In this document: positions 18,378-31,700 of the stretch, one piece after another
Layout of the letters: each line of letters opens with the position of its first letter
Numbering within the stretch: position 1 is the first letter of the stretch
Origin: Candidatus Epulonipiscium viviparus
GTDB taxonomy: Bacteria; Bacillota; Clostridia; Lachnospirales; Cellulosilyticaceae
Assembly: GCF_030708075.1 (NCBI RefSeq)
Contig: NZ_CP117982.1
Location: 3,216,672 to 3,280,671, forward strand
Length of the DNA stretch: 64,000 nucleotides
Reading direction: 5' to 3'
The notes under the pieces: generated by a model
The model's database searches: none
What the model was told of the DNA's origin: nothing
Seen by the model: the letters and a program-made list of their open reading frames with translations, nothing else
Translations under genes and position numbers: made by a program

Positions 18378-21300
18378 ATGAACAAATTACAACGCAACGT
18401 TATTTTGCTCGTCGCAACCACATCCTTTACACTTAGAATGCCCACTTTTGCGAATGAGATTCTTCCCAAAGTTAACTTTATGCTAGTGGTGTATATGTAA
18501 TTGTCGCACAACCGATAACGAGGGTGTAACCACAAGAAAATGATGCGACTTCACAGGCTTTATTATTTTGGAGAGATATACGCTCTTGGCTCTGTGATAT
18601 CCACTGCAGGTGAATAGAACATGCTACTCACTGTTGCGGACGAAGCTACAGATAGCAAAGCTCCGGTGTTTAGGTAGAGGCAACTTCCCTTGATGCTAAT
18701 CCAAACATCGCAACTGTTAATGATTCAGCTGCAATCCTAAATTATACGATATACTCAATCAACGGGACCGAATACGTAAAATTTAATGGTTCCGATAGCT
18801 TTACTAACGCCGTTGCTGAAATACTCTCTCCAAAATCGGTACATATAATATCATTATAACTGTCGCAGATAATCTGCACAGATATTACAAATCACGTTCA
18901 CTGTAACTGATACAACCGCACCAGTCTTCGGTTATAACGATAAGATTTTTACTGCAATAGACAAAACCTCGGTGAGGCTATCACAATTGCAGAGAAATTT
19001 GTACCTGCCATAAAGATAATAGAAGATAACTTAAAATCTACGACATACGAAATCGATGGTATCAAATCCAAAAAATTGGCTGGCCCAACAGGTTTCGATT
19101 TTGCCATATCGAAAATGTTATCGAGGGTAGATACAAAATCTCCAGGGGTATACGACATCCGCATTGTTATATTAGATCATGCCAACGCCCCACAAACGCT
19201 ACGCACTGCTCTTATAATTACTGCAGTAGTCGATTCTACCGCCCCAGTATTTACATTTAACGATAAGCAACAAAAAGATCAAGCTACAGTTTCAGTTAAA
19301 CATAACGAAGGAGCCACTTACAATGTGCCTATTTCTGTTGTTACTAACGACAATGAGGTCACTGTAGCCTACAGATCTGCTACGCAGCTGCCAACAGGGT
19401 CTGTGGCAACCGGTCTAACTACGGCATTTGCCGCGCTCTCGGCTTTAATATCTGCGGCACATATTTGGAGAACACACTATAATAATTAACGCAGCAGATA
19501 AGGCTGAAAACGCAACCATACTTATATTTGAGGTAACTCTTAATGCGATAGCAAGACCAATCTTTAAAGCAGATTTTGTATCTAACGTTATTATACCCCT
19601 AGGTGATAAAAATTATACATCATATATCGTAGGCAAAATATAAATTTCACCTCGCAAGTTCTGGGTGCGATCTATTTTGTGATATGTAGAATACGCTACG
19701 ATAGCAATAGCAGGATCCTCTGCTACCGAGAAGGATAACCCTACTATTATATCGAGAGCGTATAAGGACAGTGTATTGATTAGAGATGTTAGCAACATAA
19801 TGGAACAGGCTGAAGTGTATGATGTGATTTTCGCAACTCCAAAAACTGACGAAATAGCTACTGTTAGATTTGCCACTATTGCTATAGCCGGTGCATATGC
19901 CGAAAGGGTCACCTGAACTCCAAATGCACGTCCTGTTATAAATGCTCCTGAAAAGGAGGCAATTCATTAGAAGTGAGAGAAGAATATGTTGTACCAACTC
20001 TTAAAGCCACGGACTCAGAACAGTCGGGTATTGAACTGTAAACTATTTTGGTTATACTTGATGAGAGAAATAACGAGGTTATTAGCTCTGATGTTGTGAC
20101 TTTAAAAGTTGGAAAATATCAAATACAATTTTCAGCTCAAGATGCTGTCGGCGCAGCAGCTGAAGAAGTGATAATAAAAGTTACTGTGGAAAATGTTCTT
20201 GACAAAACAAAACCCGCGATTAACTCCCTTAAAAAAATCATACTAAAAAAAGACCACTTTTGATTTTATCTCATAAAGGAGAAATTGTATCTGGAGCTAA
20301 TACCAGTGTAAAAATAAGCACATATTTCACGCTAGTATACGCTATAACAGACAAGGCTGAAATGTCTCAGATGCCATTGCAATCAAAGTAACTATATCAG
20401 AATCCGTCGCAGACATTTCTGTTGCAGCAGATCCAGCGCCTTTGCTAGAAGTTTGCTGCTAAAAATGCCTTTATTTTCCTAACCATAGTTGCAAAGGATA
20501 AATACGGTGTAGAGTTGTCATTAATTTATACTGTTATAAAGAAGGCAGGCGGAACAATTACAACCGTGGATACGGATCGAAATTCTGATAATATTACTAA
20601 ACTGGGAGGGAGATATCTAATCATTCTCAAGATTCATACGGAGATTCCGTTTACTACGACGTTGAGATAATAGTGATCAATGATATTGCTCCAGTTATTT
20701 GGTATAGCGACCTCATGGCTTAAGAAGGAGCACATATCAATCTTAAGAGAAATGAGGCTTTTGCATTTTACGTTTCGATTGTAGAAAAGGCAGAAATGGC
20801 CAAACTTACTCAAAGAATTACAACACTAGGCGATCCGCCAGTTAAAGGACTAGGCAATCAAAATATTGCGCTCGGAACTTTATACAAGCTTCCGCCAAGG
20901 ACGAGATGCTACAAAATTACCTACACAGCAGATGATGGTTTTTATACAGACAACTTTAGTATTACGATCACTGTTGATGAGGAGGAGGTAAGTAAAGTAG
21001 ATCTTCCTATTTTTAGGGTAATTGATGAGCGTACTCAAAAGCCGGTGGCTGCTGATGCTATAATCAAACGTACTTTAAACGACGATGTTGAATCGCTAGA
21101 TCTCATATACGAAGCAACCGATGGAGCCGAAATCACTGTCACCTAGAGCGTTAGTATCAGCGGTAGTATCAGTAACGAAGATCGCATCATGGATATTACA
21201 GAAATTTTTAACTCCCCAGCTCGGTATACGATTATTGTTAAAGCAACAAAAGACGATAAAGTTGCAACACACATATTTACCCTCATAATATATAATTCCC

Positions 21301-21810
21301 ATAAAACGGTTTATTTATACAAAAATATTCAATAAATTGATAAAAATATTGCTTGTATGGAATTCTTAACCAAAAACGAGGCACTGTTAAAGTTTGATGT
21401 TAAAGCGATTGAGAACGCATTGATTTTAAAAATTTTCCGTATCAAATTTTTAAAATTATCTCTAACAGTACATGCTGATGTTGCGAAGGAACTAGCTAAA
21501 GTTGCTCCAACAATCGAAACTGTAGCAGCCACGCCAATAGCAATGGACAATGTAGGCGGCGCCATTATAAGGAAAGCATTATATATAGAAAAGCCATTAT
21601 AAGGAAAGTATTAATATAGGAAAGCATTATAATAGGAAAGCATTAATATAGGAAAGCATTAATATAGGAAAGCATTATAATAGGAAAGCATTATAATAGA
21701 AGAAAGTATTATAATAGAAGAAAGTATTATAATAGGAAAACATTATAATAGAAGGAACTGCTTCAGCGGCGCCGTTGCTAAACTATAGCGTCCCTATTAA
21801 AATATGAACC
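18378..21810 (+). pseudogene. Decayed giant Ig-like surface protein gene
   Basis: A gene start is still visible: AAAAGGAG, then ATG at 18378 and a 40-codon frame with a signal-peptide-like start (MNKLQRNVILLVATTSFTL) ending at TAA 18500. The start resembles that of the intact giant gene at 22735. Downstream, Ig/cadherin-like module pieces appear in all three plus frames: TDTTAPVFGYNDK near 18900, a 137-codon piece at 19076-19489 with STAPVFTFNDK, VGKYQIQFSAQDAVG at 20048-20263, and CYKITYTADDGFYTD at 20796-21146. Stops and indels separate them. The density of lesions contrasts with the clean 16.6 kb frame just downstream. This is an old dead paralogue of the neighbouring gene, probably from a tandem duplication. 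The 3' limit is approximate. Confidence 0.8.
21571..21752 (+). repeat. AT-rich tandem repeat, about 16-bp unit
   Basis: About eleven imperfect copies of GGAAAGCATTATAATA, mostly 16 bases with some of 15-19. The unit is not a multiple of three, so each copy changes frame; the array lies in the tail of the dead gene. Variants alternate between TATAAT-like and TTAATA-like cores, so it holds many chance promoter-like hexamers. Confidence 0.85.
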
Positions 21811-22642
21811 GTATCAGAAATGGAGAGGTCTGTACAGGAAGTACAAATTCGATCACACGTAAAGCTTACAATTTTTTACGCGATACAAAATAGCTGGATG
21901 CTCCAGTAGCGGCGAGAGAAGGAAACCAAATCGGATGTTGCATTGGAAATTTTGAATGCGTAGGAAGGACGCTAGAAGGGCTTAAAAACATAGAGGCATT
22001 TGAGGACCCCAAAAAATACCAAACGCGACAGTGACGATAGAAAATAACGCGTAGTACGCGATATTAAGCGGTAGTATCGTCGTCGGTTGTGGTGGTATTT
22101 AAAATTCTGTTCTAAAATTTTATAAAAAAAATATATATAATTATAGGCTATCTGCCTTGACAATGTCTGTTATACTTGACTTGTAACGAAAAAGATTTTT
22201 CTCATGCTTTCTTTCACTTTCTTTCATACGTGCTTACTTTTGGTTATTTTTATTTAATCAAAGTACTATCCTATTAAAAAGTTATTCTCTATGAAGGTTA
22301 TATTATGTTTGTTGTTGAAGTGTGATGCTTGGAAAAATCGTTATTGGCTTTTAGGGATTAAGATAAGAGTTTCCAATCATATGATATATTCATGTGATAA
22401 ACAATATATGGATTAGTTATTTACTGCCTCTTGGTAGTGTCTTCCTTTTTCTTTTTTCAACTCCTAGATTGTTTTGGTACTATTATCTATTCGCCTACTC
22501 TCCCTAAAAACTAATAGTTACACATTTGCAATAGACTCAGAAGACGCAAGAGCTTTGTTTTTCCTTTTCTATTTTTCTATTTTTCTCGCCTATCTGAGTT
22601 TATTGCCTTTTTTTGAGGATGGATTTTTTTGTGTGCTTTTTG
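21811..22642. other. Non-coding stretch before the intact giant gene
   Basis: No reading frame with a ribosome binding site is seen. The left part (to about 22090) may be further decayed coding sequence. The right part is AT-rich and leads into the promoter at 22643. A 64-codon frame at 22474-22668 overlaps that promoter and is judged to be chance. Confidence 0.5.
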
Positions 22643-22671
22643 TTGACAAATTACATCTCAAACTGTAAAAT
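22643..22671 (+). promoter_or_regulatory. Strong sigma-A promoter for the 5,531-residue surface protein
   Basis: A perfect TTGACA (22643-22648), a 17-base spacer and TAAAAT (22666-22671), followed by a leader of about 60 bases and the ribosome binding site GAAGGAG before ATG 22735. Confidence 0.85.
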
Positions 22672-22734
22672 ACGTTTATATTGACTTTGATTTTATAAAA
22701 AATTTAATTTTATTAAGAGAAGGAGTACATATTA

Positions 22735-25700
22735 ATGAGCAAATTACACCGTAAAATAGCTTTATTCATGGCGACGACACTTACTATCAATATCAATACT
22801 TTGGCTATAGAGCCTATAGATTTTCCAGATTTTTCCTTTGAGCAGACTTTAGAAACCGAGCTGCTAGATCCGGATTGGGTAACTGAAGATTTAAATAATC
22901 CATTTGACAGTTCTTTTGATAGCTCGTTTGACAGTTCTTTTGATAGCTCGTTTGAAGATTTTGAAGATTACGAAAATACGTTCGAAGATTTTGAAAATGT
23001 ATTTGAAGATTTTGAAGATTACGAAGATTATTTTGAAAATGATTTCCCTGAATTAGAGCAATCTTTGGAGGAGCCTTTGATGCCTGATTCCTCTACTAAC
23101 TCTGTCGATACCCCTGTGATTGAAACTTCACTCACTACCATATACATCGATGGCATTGCTACTGATATTTCAAATACATATCCTTACGTTGCACTTACAA
23201 ATACTGTGCTTTCTACCAACGCAGTGGAACTTCCTGCTGTTACTTTTGATGCCAATTCTAGCAAGCCGCTATATTTGCGTGTTACTGCAGCTGCGGATTC
23301 ATCTTCTGCTGCTCGAATCGCATCTGCTCCTTTTGATGCGTCTGGCGGAATCTTGACTATAGCGTCAGGAGTTGATACGGCTACTGCTGATGCCGCAATT
23401 GCGGACGCTAGATCTGTCTTGTCCTCTTATACTGCCTCATACTTTGCATCAGAGGGCGATACCGTGCCGGTATATACTCTAAAAATTACGGCTCCTATTT
23501 CTGCGACGATCGAATTTACTGTTCCAGAAGCGGAGGGCTTTTATGATGAGTTTACTGTTGAAAGCTCTGCAGATGGCACCCCTGCAAAATCGATTTACGT
23601 TAATCAATATTCCTCTGGATGGGCGATTCCTCGGGTTACTGTCAGCTCTGGCAAAGACGCGATTCTTGCCAAAACAGAGCGCTTCTATGTTGAGTTCAAA
23701 GATGACAAACTCATAGAAGATAAAGATACTATGGTATCAACTAATCTTTTTATAGGCGACCGCATCTATAGCGATGATTTTAGTAATAATTTTCGATATA
23801 AATTTACTTATGCAGATCCAGATGACTCCAATAATACGATCATTTTAGAAGTTACTTTCATCGAAGCCAATGCCGTTTTGGATATTGTGGATACCTTAGA
23901 AAATGCTAGGTGGATTATGGCGTCTTCTGATGTTGTCGAAGATGGCGTGCTCAATCAAGAAAAAGCGGCTACATTGCTAGAGACTATGGCCACCAATATT
24001 GCCTTAAATTTATATACTGAATATGAAGCCGATTTCAGATATTACCGACCTGGTTGGAAAATTACGTACACTCCAGAAAATATTGTAAAAAATGGAAATT
24101 CACTTACCTTTAATATCACTGTGGAAGAGCCTCCTCTAAACACCGCGACTCGCTCGCCTGGTGCTCGCAAAACCACAGAGACTATTACTGCAACATTAAT
24201 CACGACGAACGACCCTCCAGAATGGATTCCTGGTTCTTATATGCCTACTAAAAGTTATTATAGTGGCACTGACCATTCTGTACTCCCAAAACCTATGGCT
24301 TATGACAAAGAATCGGAAACCAACATTAACGGCATCATCAAATCTGTTGAGTTTAAAGTTAGCGGTACGGATGAATATATAGTTCAGGATCTTGATGCAC
24401 TAATTCAGCCAGACCCAGTGAACTCAGATCCGGCTCTATTTTTTATAACAGGTGGTGAATGGGGAATGCCACTTGCAGGTGAATACAAACTTACTTTTGT
24501 GGCTACTGATAGTAGTGGAAATGAAATATCTTTGACAACTAACATAATTGTAGTTTCAGATGAAAGTACGCGAGTTGCAATTGTAGTTGATGAAATTCCT
24601 GGAATTTCTACTCCATTGATTAGCGTTAGGCCTGTAGAGAAGGATGCGGTATGGACGATTCCGGATCTCTATGCAAGTTTTAAGGTATATCCAGAATATA
24701 ACCCTGAGGTTCCGGTTGAGGTATTGCGAACAATTACCAAAGATGGAAAGCCTTATATATCTGACTATGGTGAAGAAACTGATAAGGATATCAAGAACGG
24801 TTTTGCAGGCGCTGACTATGCAGGTGAGTTATCGCTAGGTGTTTCGGGGGAATATGAGATCACTATAACTGCTACTGCTACAGAGGATCCTAGCAATACG
24901 GCACAGGTCGTGTATAAGCTCCTTGTCACTGCTAGCGGAGATATTGATAAGGCTATAGAGGGGCTAACCTTGGATCCGATCATGGTGGATGATTTAAAGT
25001 TGTCCTATGAAGATGTATTTTACTTTACGACCGTTAAACAACAAGAAGCTATCATTCTGGACACTTTTTCAGAGGAAATTGAGAAAAAACTAAGTACATT
25101 TAATCTAAGAGAGCCGATGACTCATACTGTCAAGATATCCGAACTGAGTTCCACATTGGGGTCTTTCAACTACGAGTTCATAATTACAGATCAATACGGA
25201 ACTTCTAATCTCAATCATCCAAGTGCTCCAACGGAGTTCATTGGTACAATGGAGTTGAAGAAAAATATAATTGCGAGTCCGATGATCTATGCAACCTATT
25301 ATGATGTTGTTGGAGGTGGAAATCTCGAGGCGCTTGGCGAATACTATATGGAAGCTAAGGTTGGAGATAAGTCAGTAGTTGTACCTACAATTAAAGTTCA
25401 AGATGCAGAAGGAAAACCAATCACTGGACCATACTTTTCTCAAAGACGAGTTTATTATTCTCCTGATATCAATGATTTAAATCAAACAAGTACAAATTGG
25501 GTTCAACTTTCTGAGACATCTGAATCTAATAGCACCACTAAGATTAATGTACCTCCAGCTGAGCTCGCTGCTAATCAGTTAAAATCTGGTGGCTATGTAA
25601 TTCTATATAACGCAGTTTACGACCTGCCGAATGACCTGAGCACCGGTACGTTTCCTGTATTAGACGGAACAAAAAATCTTTTGTATTATAACGATGCGGG

Positions 25701-28700
25701 CTTTAAGACTATAATCCAAGTAGCCAACAAAAGTCAAATTAAGCTCGATCAAGAACACAATGGTGATTATAGTAACAACTTGAGTGACGTTACTCGTAAT
25801 CACAAAGATGAGTATGTGATTCCTAAAGTTCAGGTTGGGGATAATACAAGTCCAATATTAAATACGCATTATACTGTCACTATCGATGATGGTTCAACTT
25901 CAAAGGTAGTGAAAAATGAGGCTGAGATCTCTAATATTACACAGACCCCTGGTGAGTATAAGCTAACTTATGCACACAAAACTGAAGCCAACAACTTTGT
26001 CTCCTTTATCGTAAGTGTTCTCGAGGTCCCTGCACCAGAAATCAGCCTTGTGCAAGGAATTAGTCAGGATAAACCTATCACATTCAATCAGCTAAGTTTT
26101 TCAAAGTGGCAGAATCCAGTACTAATTGATAATAAACCTGCGGAATATAATCATTTCTTGGCTTACTATAAACTCGAAGATGAGGAAGAATATACTTTTG
26201 TTGATGATGAGTACGTAGGATTTTTAACATTAAGAGATGAGCTAGCAAAGAAAACAGGACGGTTCAATCTCAAATTTACTACGGCTGTTGGATCTAACCC
26301 TAATTCTGTCTTTGTGGATGTAATTATTAAGCCAGACTTCCATTTGGAGCGAAATGAGGATTATCCAGGTATGATTTCAAATATAGCTTTTGATCTTAAT
26401 GGTGATGGTATTCCAGAAGTCGAAGATGTATTTGAGATTATGAGTGAGTTATTCGTAAAAACCTTTGTTGTTACTGAAAATCAACCGATTACACTTCCGT
26501 ATATTACTATAGGTCGATATATTCCTGGAGATCCTGAGCCTCCAGCAGCCCCTGCTGTTGTAACTAATGCAGATGGCGATGTTGTGGCCGTGGAAGATAT
26601 TACCAAAAAAACCGGTTTATATACTGTAACTTACACAGCACCAGCCTCGATAGCGATCGAAGATATTCCTCTCGATGATTTTATCTTCTATATTGATGTA
26701 CAAAAAAGTCCAGCAATCACTTTGGAGCATGGCGGAATCACCTATCGCGGCAACTTTATTGTATTGGCAGAAACCGATGGCCCGCTCGTTATCACTCCCG
26801 GTACTGAATATTACAACGGCTCTGATGAAGTAACTTACAAAATTACACAAGGTGGCAAAGATTGGACTGGTGCGCTAGACGATATTACTAAGTCGGCAGG
26901 CACATACGCTATCACTTACTCGCTTCCTGGTGCAAAAGATATTACTGCAACTATTTTTGTGTTCGGTCCAAAAAAAGAGCTCTCCATCAATATTTCAGAG
27001 GTTCCAAATAAAGTTGCACTTAGCGAGCTTGACCAGCTTCAGTGGCCGATTGTCGAAGTGTCGTATGGCGGCGATCCTATTGCAATAAACGAGCTTGATT
27101 CTTACGAAGTAACTGCAACATACTTGGGGGGCAAGTCTACGCAATCGGTGGCGAATGCTATTTCCGTTGAGCCTCCAACTAATGCGACTGACGCTATCGA
27201 TCTAATAAAGGCAAATGGGTCTGGTATGTATACCTTTAAATATAAGGCGACGTATGATGGGAAGTCGGTATCAACTGGTTCGCATTTCATTCAGGTTTTG
27301 CCACCGCAGTTAGATCATGCTGCGATCACATATTTCGAGATGCCTTCTCTGTTCACAATTCCTGAGTATCCAGGAACTGGTACGCTATATTATTCCGTTG
27401 TAGGTGAAGACGGCTCCATTAAACAAGAGTTTACTCGATGGGCATCAGATTCTACTTATTATTCTTTGGAAGAAGAAAAATTGACTATTAAATATTATAG
27501 AGAGTTTTTGGGCGAAAGAAGCGATACCAAAGAATTTGTCATTCAAACTAAGGAAGGTATAACTGAAAAGCTAGTGATAACAATTGACGGGAACATCAAA
27601 AACATTGACGTGCCATATATGTCCAACTGGTCTGACGATCTTTTGCCAACAGCAACAGTGTCAGATGGAACAACACCTTATCAAGTTAGCATCACTTCCG
27701 CTCAGCTATCTCAAAATGAGGTCAATGCGGCCAGCACCGGAACCATCGTAGGTACAGTAAATACATCTGCTCCAGGCATATATTTTGCGACTTATACCGC
27801 AGTAGATCTAAATACTGGTACTTCAGCTGATCCGGTAGTAATCGTTATTACTGTTACCGAAAACGCTGCTCCAGTATTTGACAAATTGCCAAGCTTTTCT
27901 GCAGCCACTGTTGGGGTACCGTATACTATTCCTGCTGTAACGGCAACTGATCCCGATGGACACGAGGTTGATATCACCTATTCTGCAGATGACGGAGCGA
28001 CCAAACTTCCTTTAATTGCGCCATATACATTTAATGAAATCGGCGATAAAACTCTCACGTTCTATGCCACTGACAAAGTCCCTCAAGCCGCTACGTCGCA
28101 AACTACCAAAACTATCTCTGTTAAGAATGCTGAACCGGCAGTTATAACGATAGATCATGGCGGTACATTATATCGCGGCGACTTCACTCTTGCTCCAGAG
28201 TTTGGTCAGGTAGATGCTACGTATATTACGTCGCTAGAAAATGTAACGGCAACACATTACGGAGAAGATGTAACCGATCAAATCGAACGCAAAATAATTC
28301 AAGTTACCGATGTGAATGGCTCGGTTATCAATAGGGAAATTACAGAGTTAAGTCAAATTTTAGATGAGATTGGTACTTATACAATACGCTGGTCTGTTGG
28401 CAACGACTCTGTTACTGCGACAATTAATGTCCGCGACACAACCGCTCCAATCATCATTTATTCCGGACCAAAATTGTTCTCGCATTCTCTAAAAGACGAT
28501 CCTAACGGCTTTGAGGTTCCTTATTTATATACCGACGAAGAGTTGCAAGCAGTTGTCACAATTACATCTGGAGACAGTACATTACCTAATACTACAAGCC
28601 ACATCACGACAGCTGGAAAATATACTCTCACCTACACTGCAGTTGACGCGGCGGGCAATGAAGCCGAACCAGTAGTTCTCTCCGTTAACGTCGAACCTCT

Positions 28701-31700
28701 CGATGCCGCAGCACCTACAATATCTGTAAGTGACGGTACCAAAACGTACACTGTTGATTCTGTTATAACGTTAATTGCTGGCTCTCCGGCTCCAACTTTC
28801 ACGGCCACCGCATCTGATAACACTGAAGTTACATTCGACGATACATCAATCGATATGAACACCCCTGGTGATTACCAAATTATGTTCACCACCGAGACCG
28901 GCGCTATGCTCATCTTAACTGTAAGTGTACTCGAGAATGAGCCTCCAGCTGTCGTGGTTGAATACAAAAACATTACCTACACTTATCGTGATGTTCCGTC
29001 AGCGCCAGACTTTACTGTTAAATTAACCGAAGCGGATCCTACACCAATCTTTAAGGCAACAGCAACAGACAACGGCCAAAGTGTTCCGGTAGATCCGCCA
29101 GTCATTAAGAAATACAACGTCGACGATGATACCACTGAAGATAGTTCCCTTACTCTAGACGAACTCACTGCAAACCCTGGCACATATCACCTATTATTTA
29201 ATGCGACAGATACCATTAATTCCCAAATTGTCGGAACTGTTATAGCAGAAGTTCAAATAAACGACGTTCCTACTTTGACATATAATGGTTCCTCAGATGC
29301 TGCCAGTGTTGATATCAATTTCGGCGACACTATTCCTAATGTTATCGTCTCAGATTTAGAATATGACCGAGATATGGCGGCGCAAACTTCAACATTTGAA
29401 GTTTCAATCAATGGCGAAACAAGCACACATTCCAACGACGCGACGATTGATACGTCTGAGGCAACGCTTAAAGTCGGTACCAACATTCTAATCTTCACAT
29501 ACACAGATGCCGAGGGTCAAAAGGCCACCTACACACTCACGATAAATGTAGCTCAGCCAGACAGACTTCCTGTTATCACACATAACGGCAAACCGATCGA
29601 ATCAACCGAAACTGTCACACTTACAATAAAAGCTGGTTCTACTATTGATGTATCCATAGCCGATCCTGACGGTGATCCAATGATTATATCATATAGCATA
29701 ACAAACGAATCGCTAGGAGATATATATTCTGATGACTACACCACCACCGCTGACTTCGAAGCCGCACTTGATGCTCATCTAACCGCACTTAAAATCGCTC
29801 CAGATGAAACGGAAACCGTATACAATCTCGACATTTTCGTAGACAATGCCGACGGCGAGAACTTAACCAGTACCGGATTCCGACTCACAGTTACTTCTGA
29901 TGCGCCAACGCTCACATATGGCACATATAGCGGATCAACGGTTTACGCAGAAGACACATTCTTAGAAGGCTCAGCACACACCATCCTCGATGTTGTAGCA
30001 GCAGATTCTGATGGCACAATTACTTCCTTCACATACGACGATGGCAGTGGCTATGGGATGAAGGACTATGATCGCGACACCTTAATCGAATATCTCACCA
30101 TGCTTACAAATCTTGATATGCCATTTTTAACCTTCACCGCCACCGACAATGCAGGCTTAACCGCCATACTCTACCTCACGCTAACAATCACCGAAGACAC
30201 TCCGCCAACCATCAGTTATAATAATGAACCTGTAACAAACGGCTTCGGACAGGGTGCCCTCAGTCTCACCGTTCACACAAATCAAATAGCCGAGTTACCT
30301 GCTTTCACCGCAGAAGACAAAGAAGGTGACGTAACCAGCTTCACATATAGCATAGACTATGCGGAAGCCAAACCATATACTCAAGAAGCATTAGCAGCCG
30401 ACCTAGCCGCAGTCGACACAACATTGTCAGCATCTAGCAGTATCACAATCATCGCGACAGACAATAATAATAAAACAAGTCAGCTCGACGTCACGATCAC
30501 ATTCAATCACCCACCTGTATTCACAATCGATAGTGTAGAAGCAGGAGAAACAGCGGAGGTAACATTAGTTGCTGAAGAAGTATTAGATCAACCACTCGTA
30601 ATTAGCACCACAGATAAAGAAGACGGTATGACAATGGACATAACTCTCACTGTAAATGGGGAAGCAAGAGATGACTATTGGCACAGCGGGGGTACAGAAT
30701 GGTACGATATAGCCAAGACATTGCCAATCGCCGCCGATCCGTATGTATTTGAATTCACGGCTACAGACTTAGCTGAAGGCACCAGTACATTAACGCTAAA
30801 TGTCACAGTAGTCGCAGCTGAAGTAGACGCAACAATTCCTACGCTTACATTACAATATGGCCAAACAGAAATAATAGCCAATTCAGATAACCCGAACGTC
30901 GCAGAAACTCTTACAGTCAATTTGGAAACGCTGGAAGATTTTGTAATAAAATCCGTCGATGAAACAGCATCGGGTGAAGCCGATCTAATCCCTACAGTTA
31001 CATTAGGTGGGATAGATATAGAGGGTACAACGACAGAGGAGAAAGCAACGGCCACAAAAGCGGCGGTTCAATCATTAAGCGCGGATGCCACGGAGGAGCA
31101 ACGCACACTACAAATAATAGCAAACGACGGGACTAACACTTCCACAATAACAGTAATCATAATCATTAATGGAGCACCAAAAATCGTTCCGCTAGAAAAT
31201 GAATCATACCAAACGGTAGTTGGAGACAAAGCATTTGAGATGCCTATTCCGGCAGTAGAAGATGTAGTCGGAGATGCGACCACAATATCATATACGATCA
31301 CCAATGCGCAGGGAGAAACAGTAACGGATGTCGCATCGATGGTGGCAACGGAAGGGGTTTATACCGTAACGTATATAGCGACAGACAGCTATAATAAAAC
31401 CTCCGACCCATACACAATTACGGTTACAATAATAGCAGAAACACGAGAACCGATTTTCAAAAATCCGGGCTTAACTGCATACAAAATAGAATCCGGAAGC
31501 GAATTTGTTATACCAGAAGTTACAGCAGTAGACGGCATGACCGGCAATGAACTTCCGGTAGCAAGACTAGTTACCAAAGGAACTTCGAGCGTTGCGGAAG
31601 ATGCGATCACAAACATTGCAGGCGACTATGCGATCACCTACAGCGCAACTTCGGCTTCAGGAGTTCGCGGCACATACGTCATCACCGTTAAAGTAACAGA

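Noticed and set aside
21571-21752. Possible CRISPR array or operator array
   Set aside because: The units abut with no spacers, vary in length and lack dyad symmetry; it is a plain minisatellite.
22474-22668. 64-codon plus-strand frame upstream of the giant Ig gene
   Set aside because: It has no ribosome binding site, is AT-rich with Phe/Leu runs, and overlaps the strong promoter at 22643-22671.
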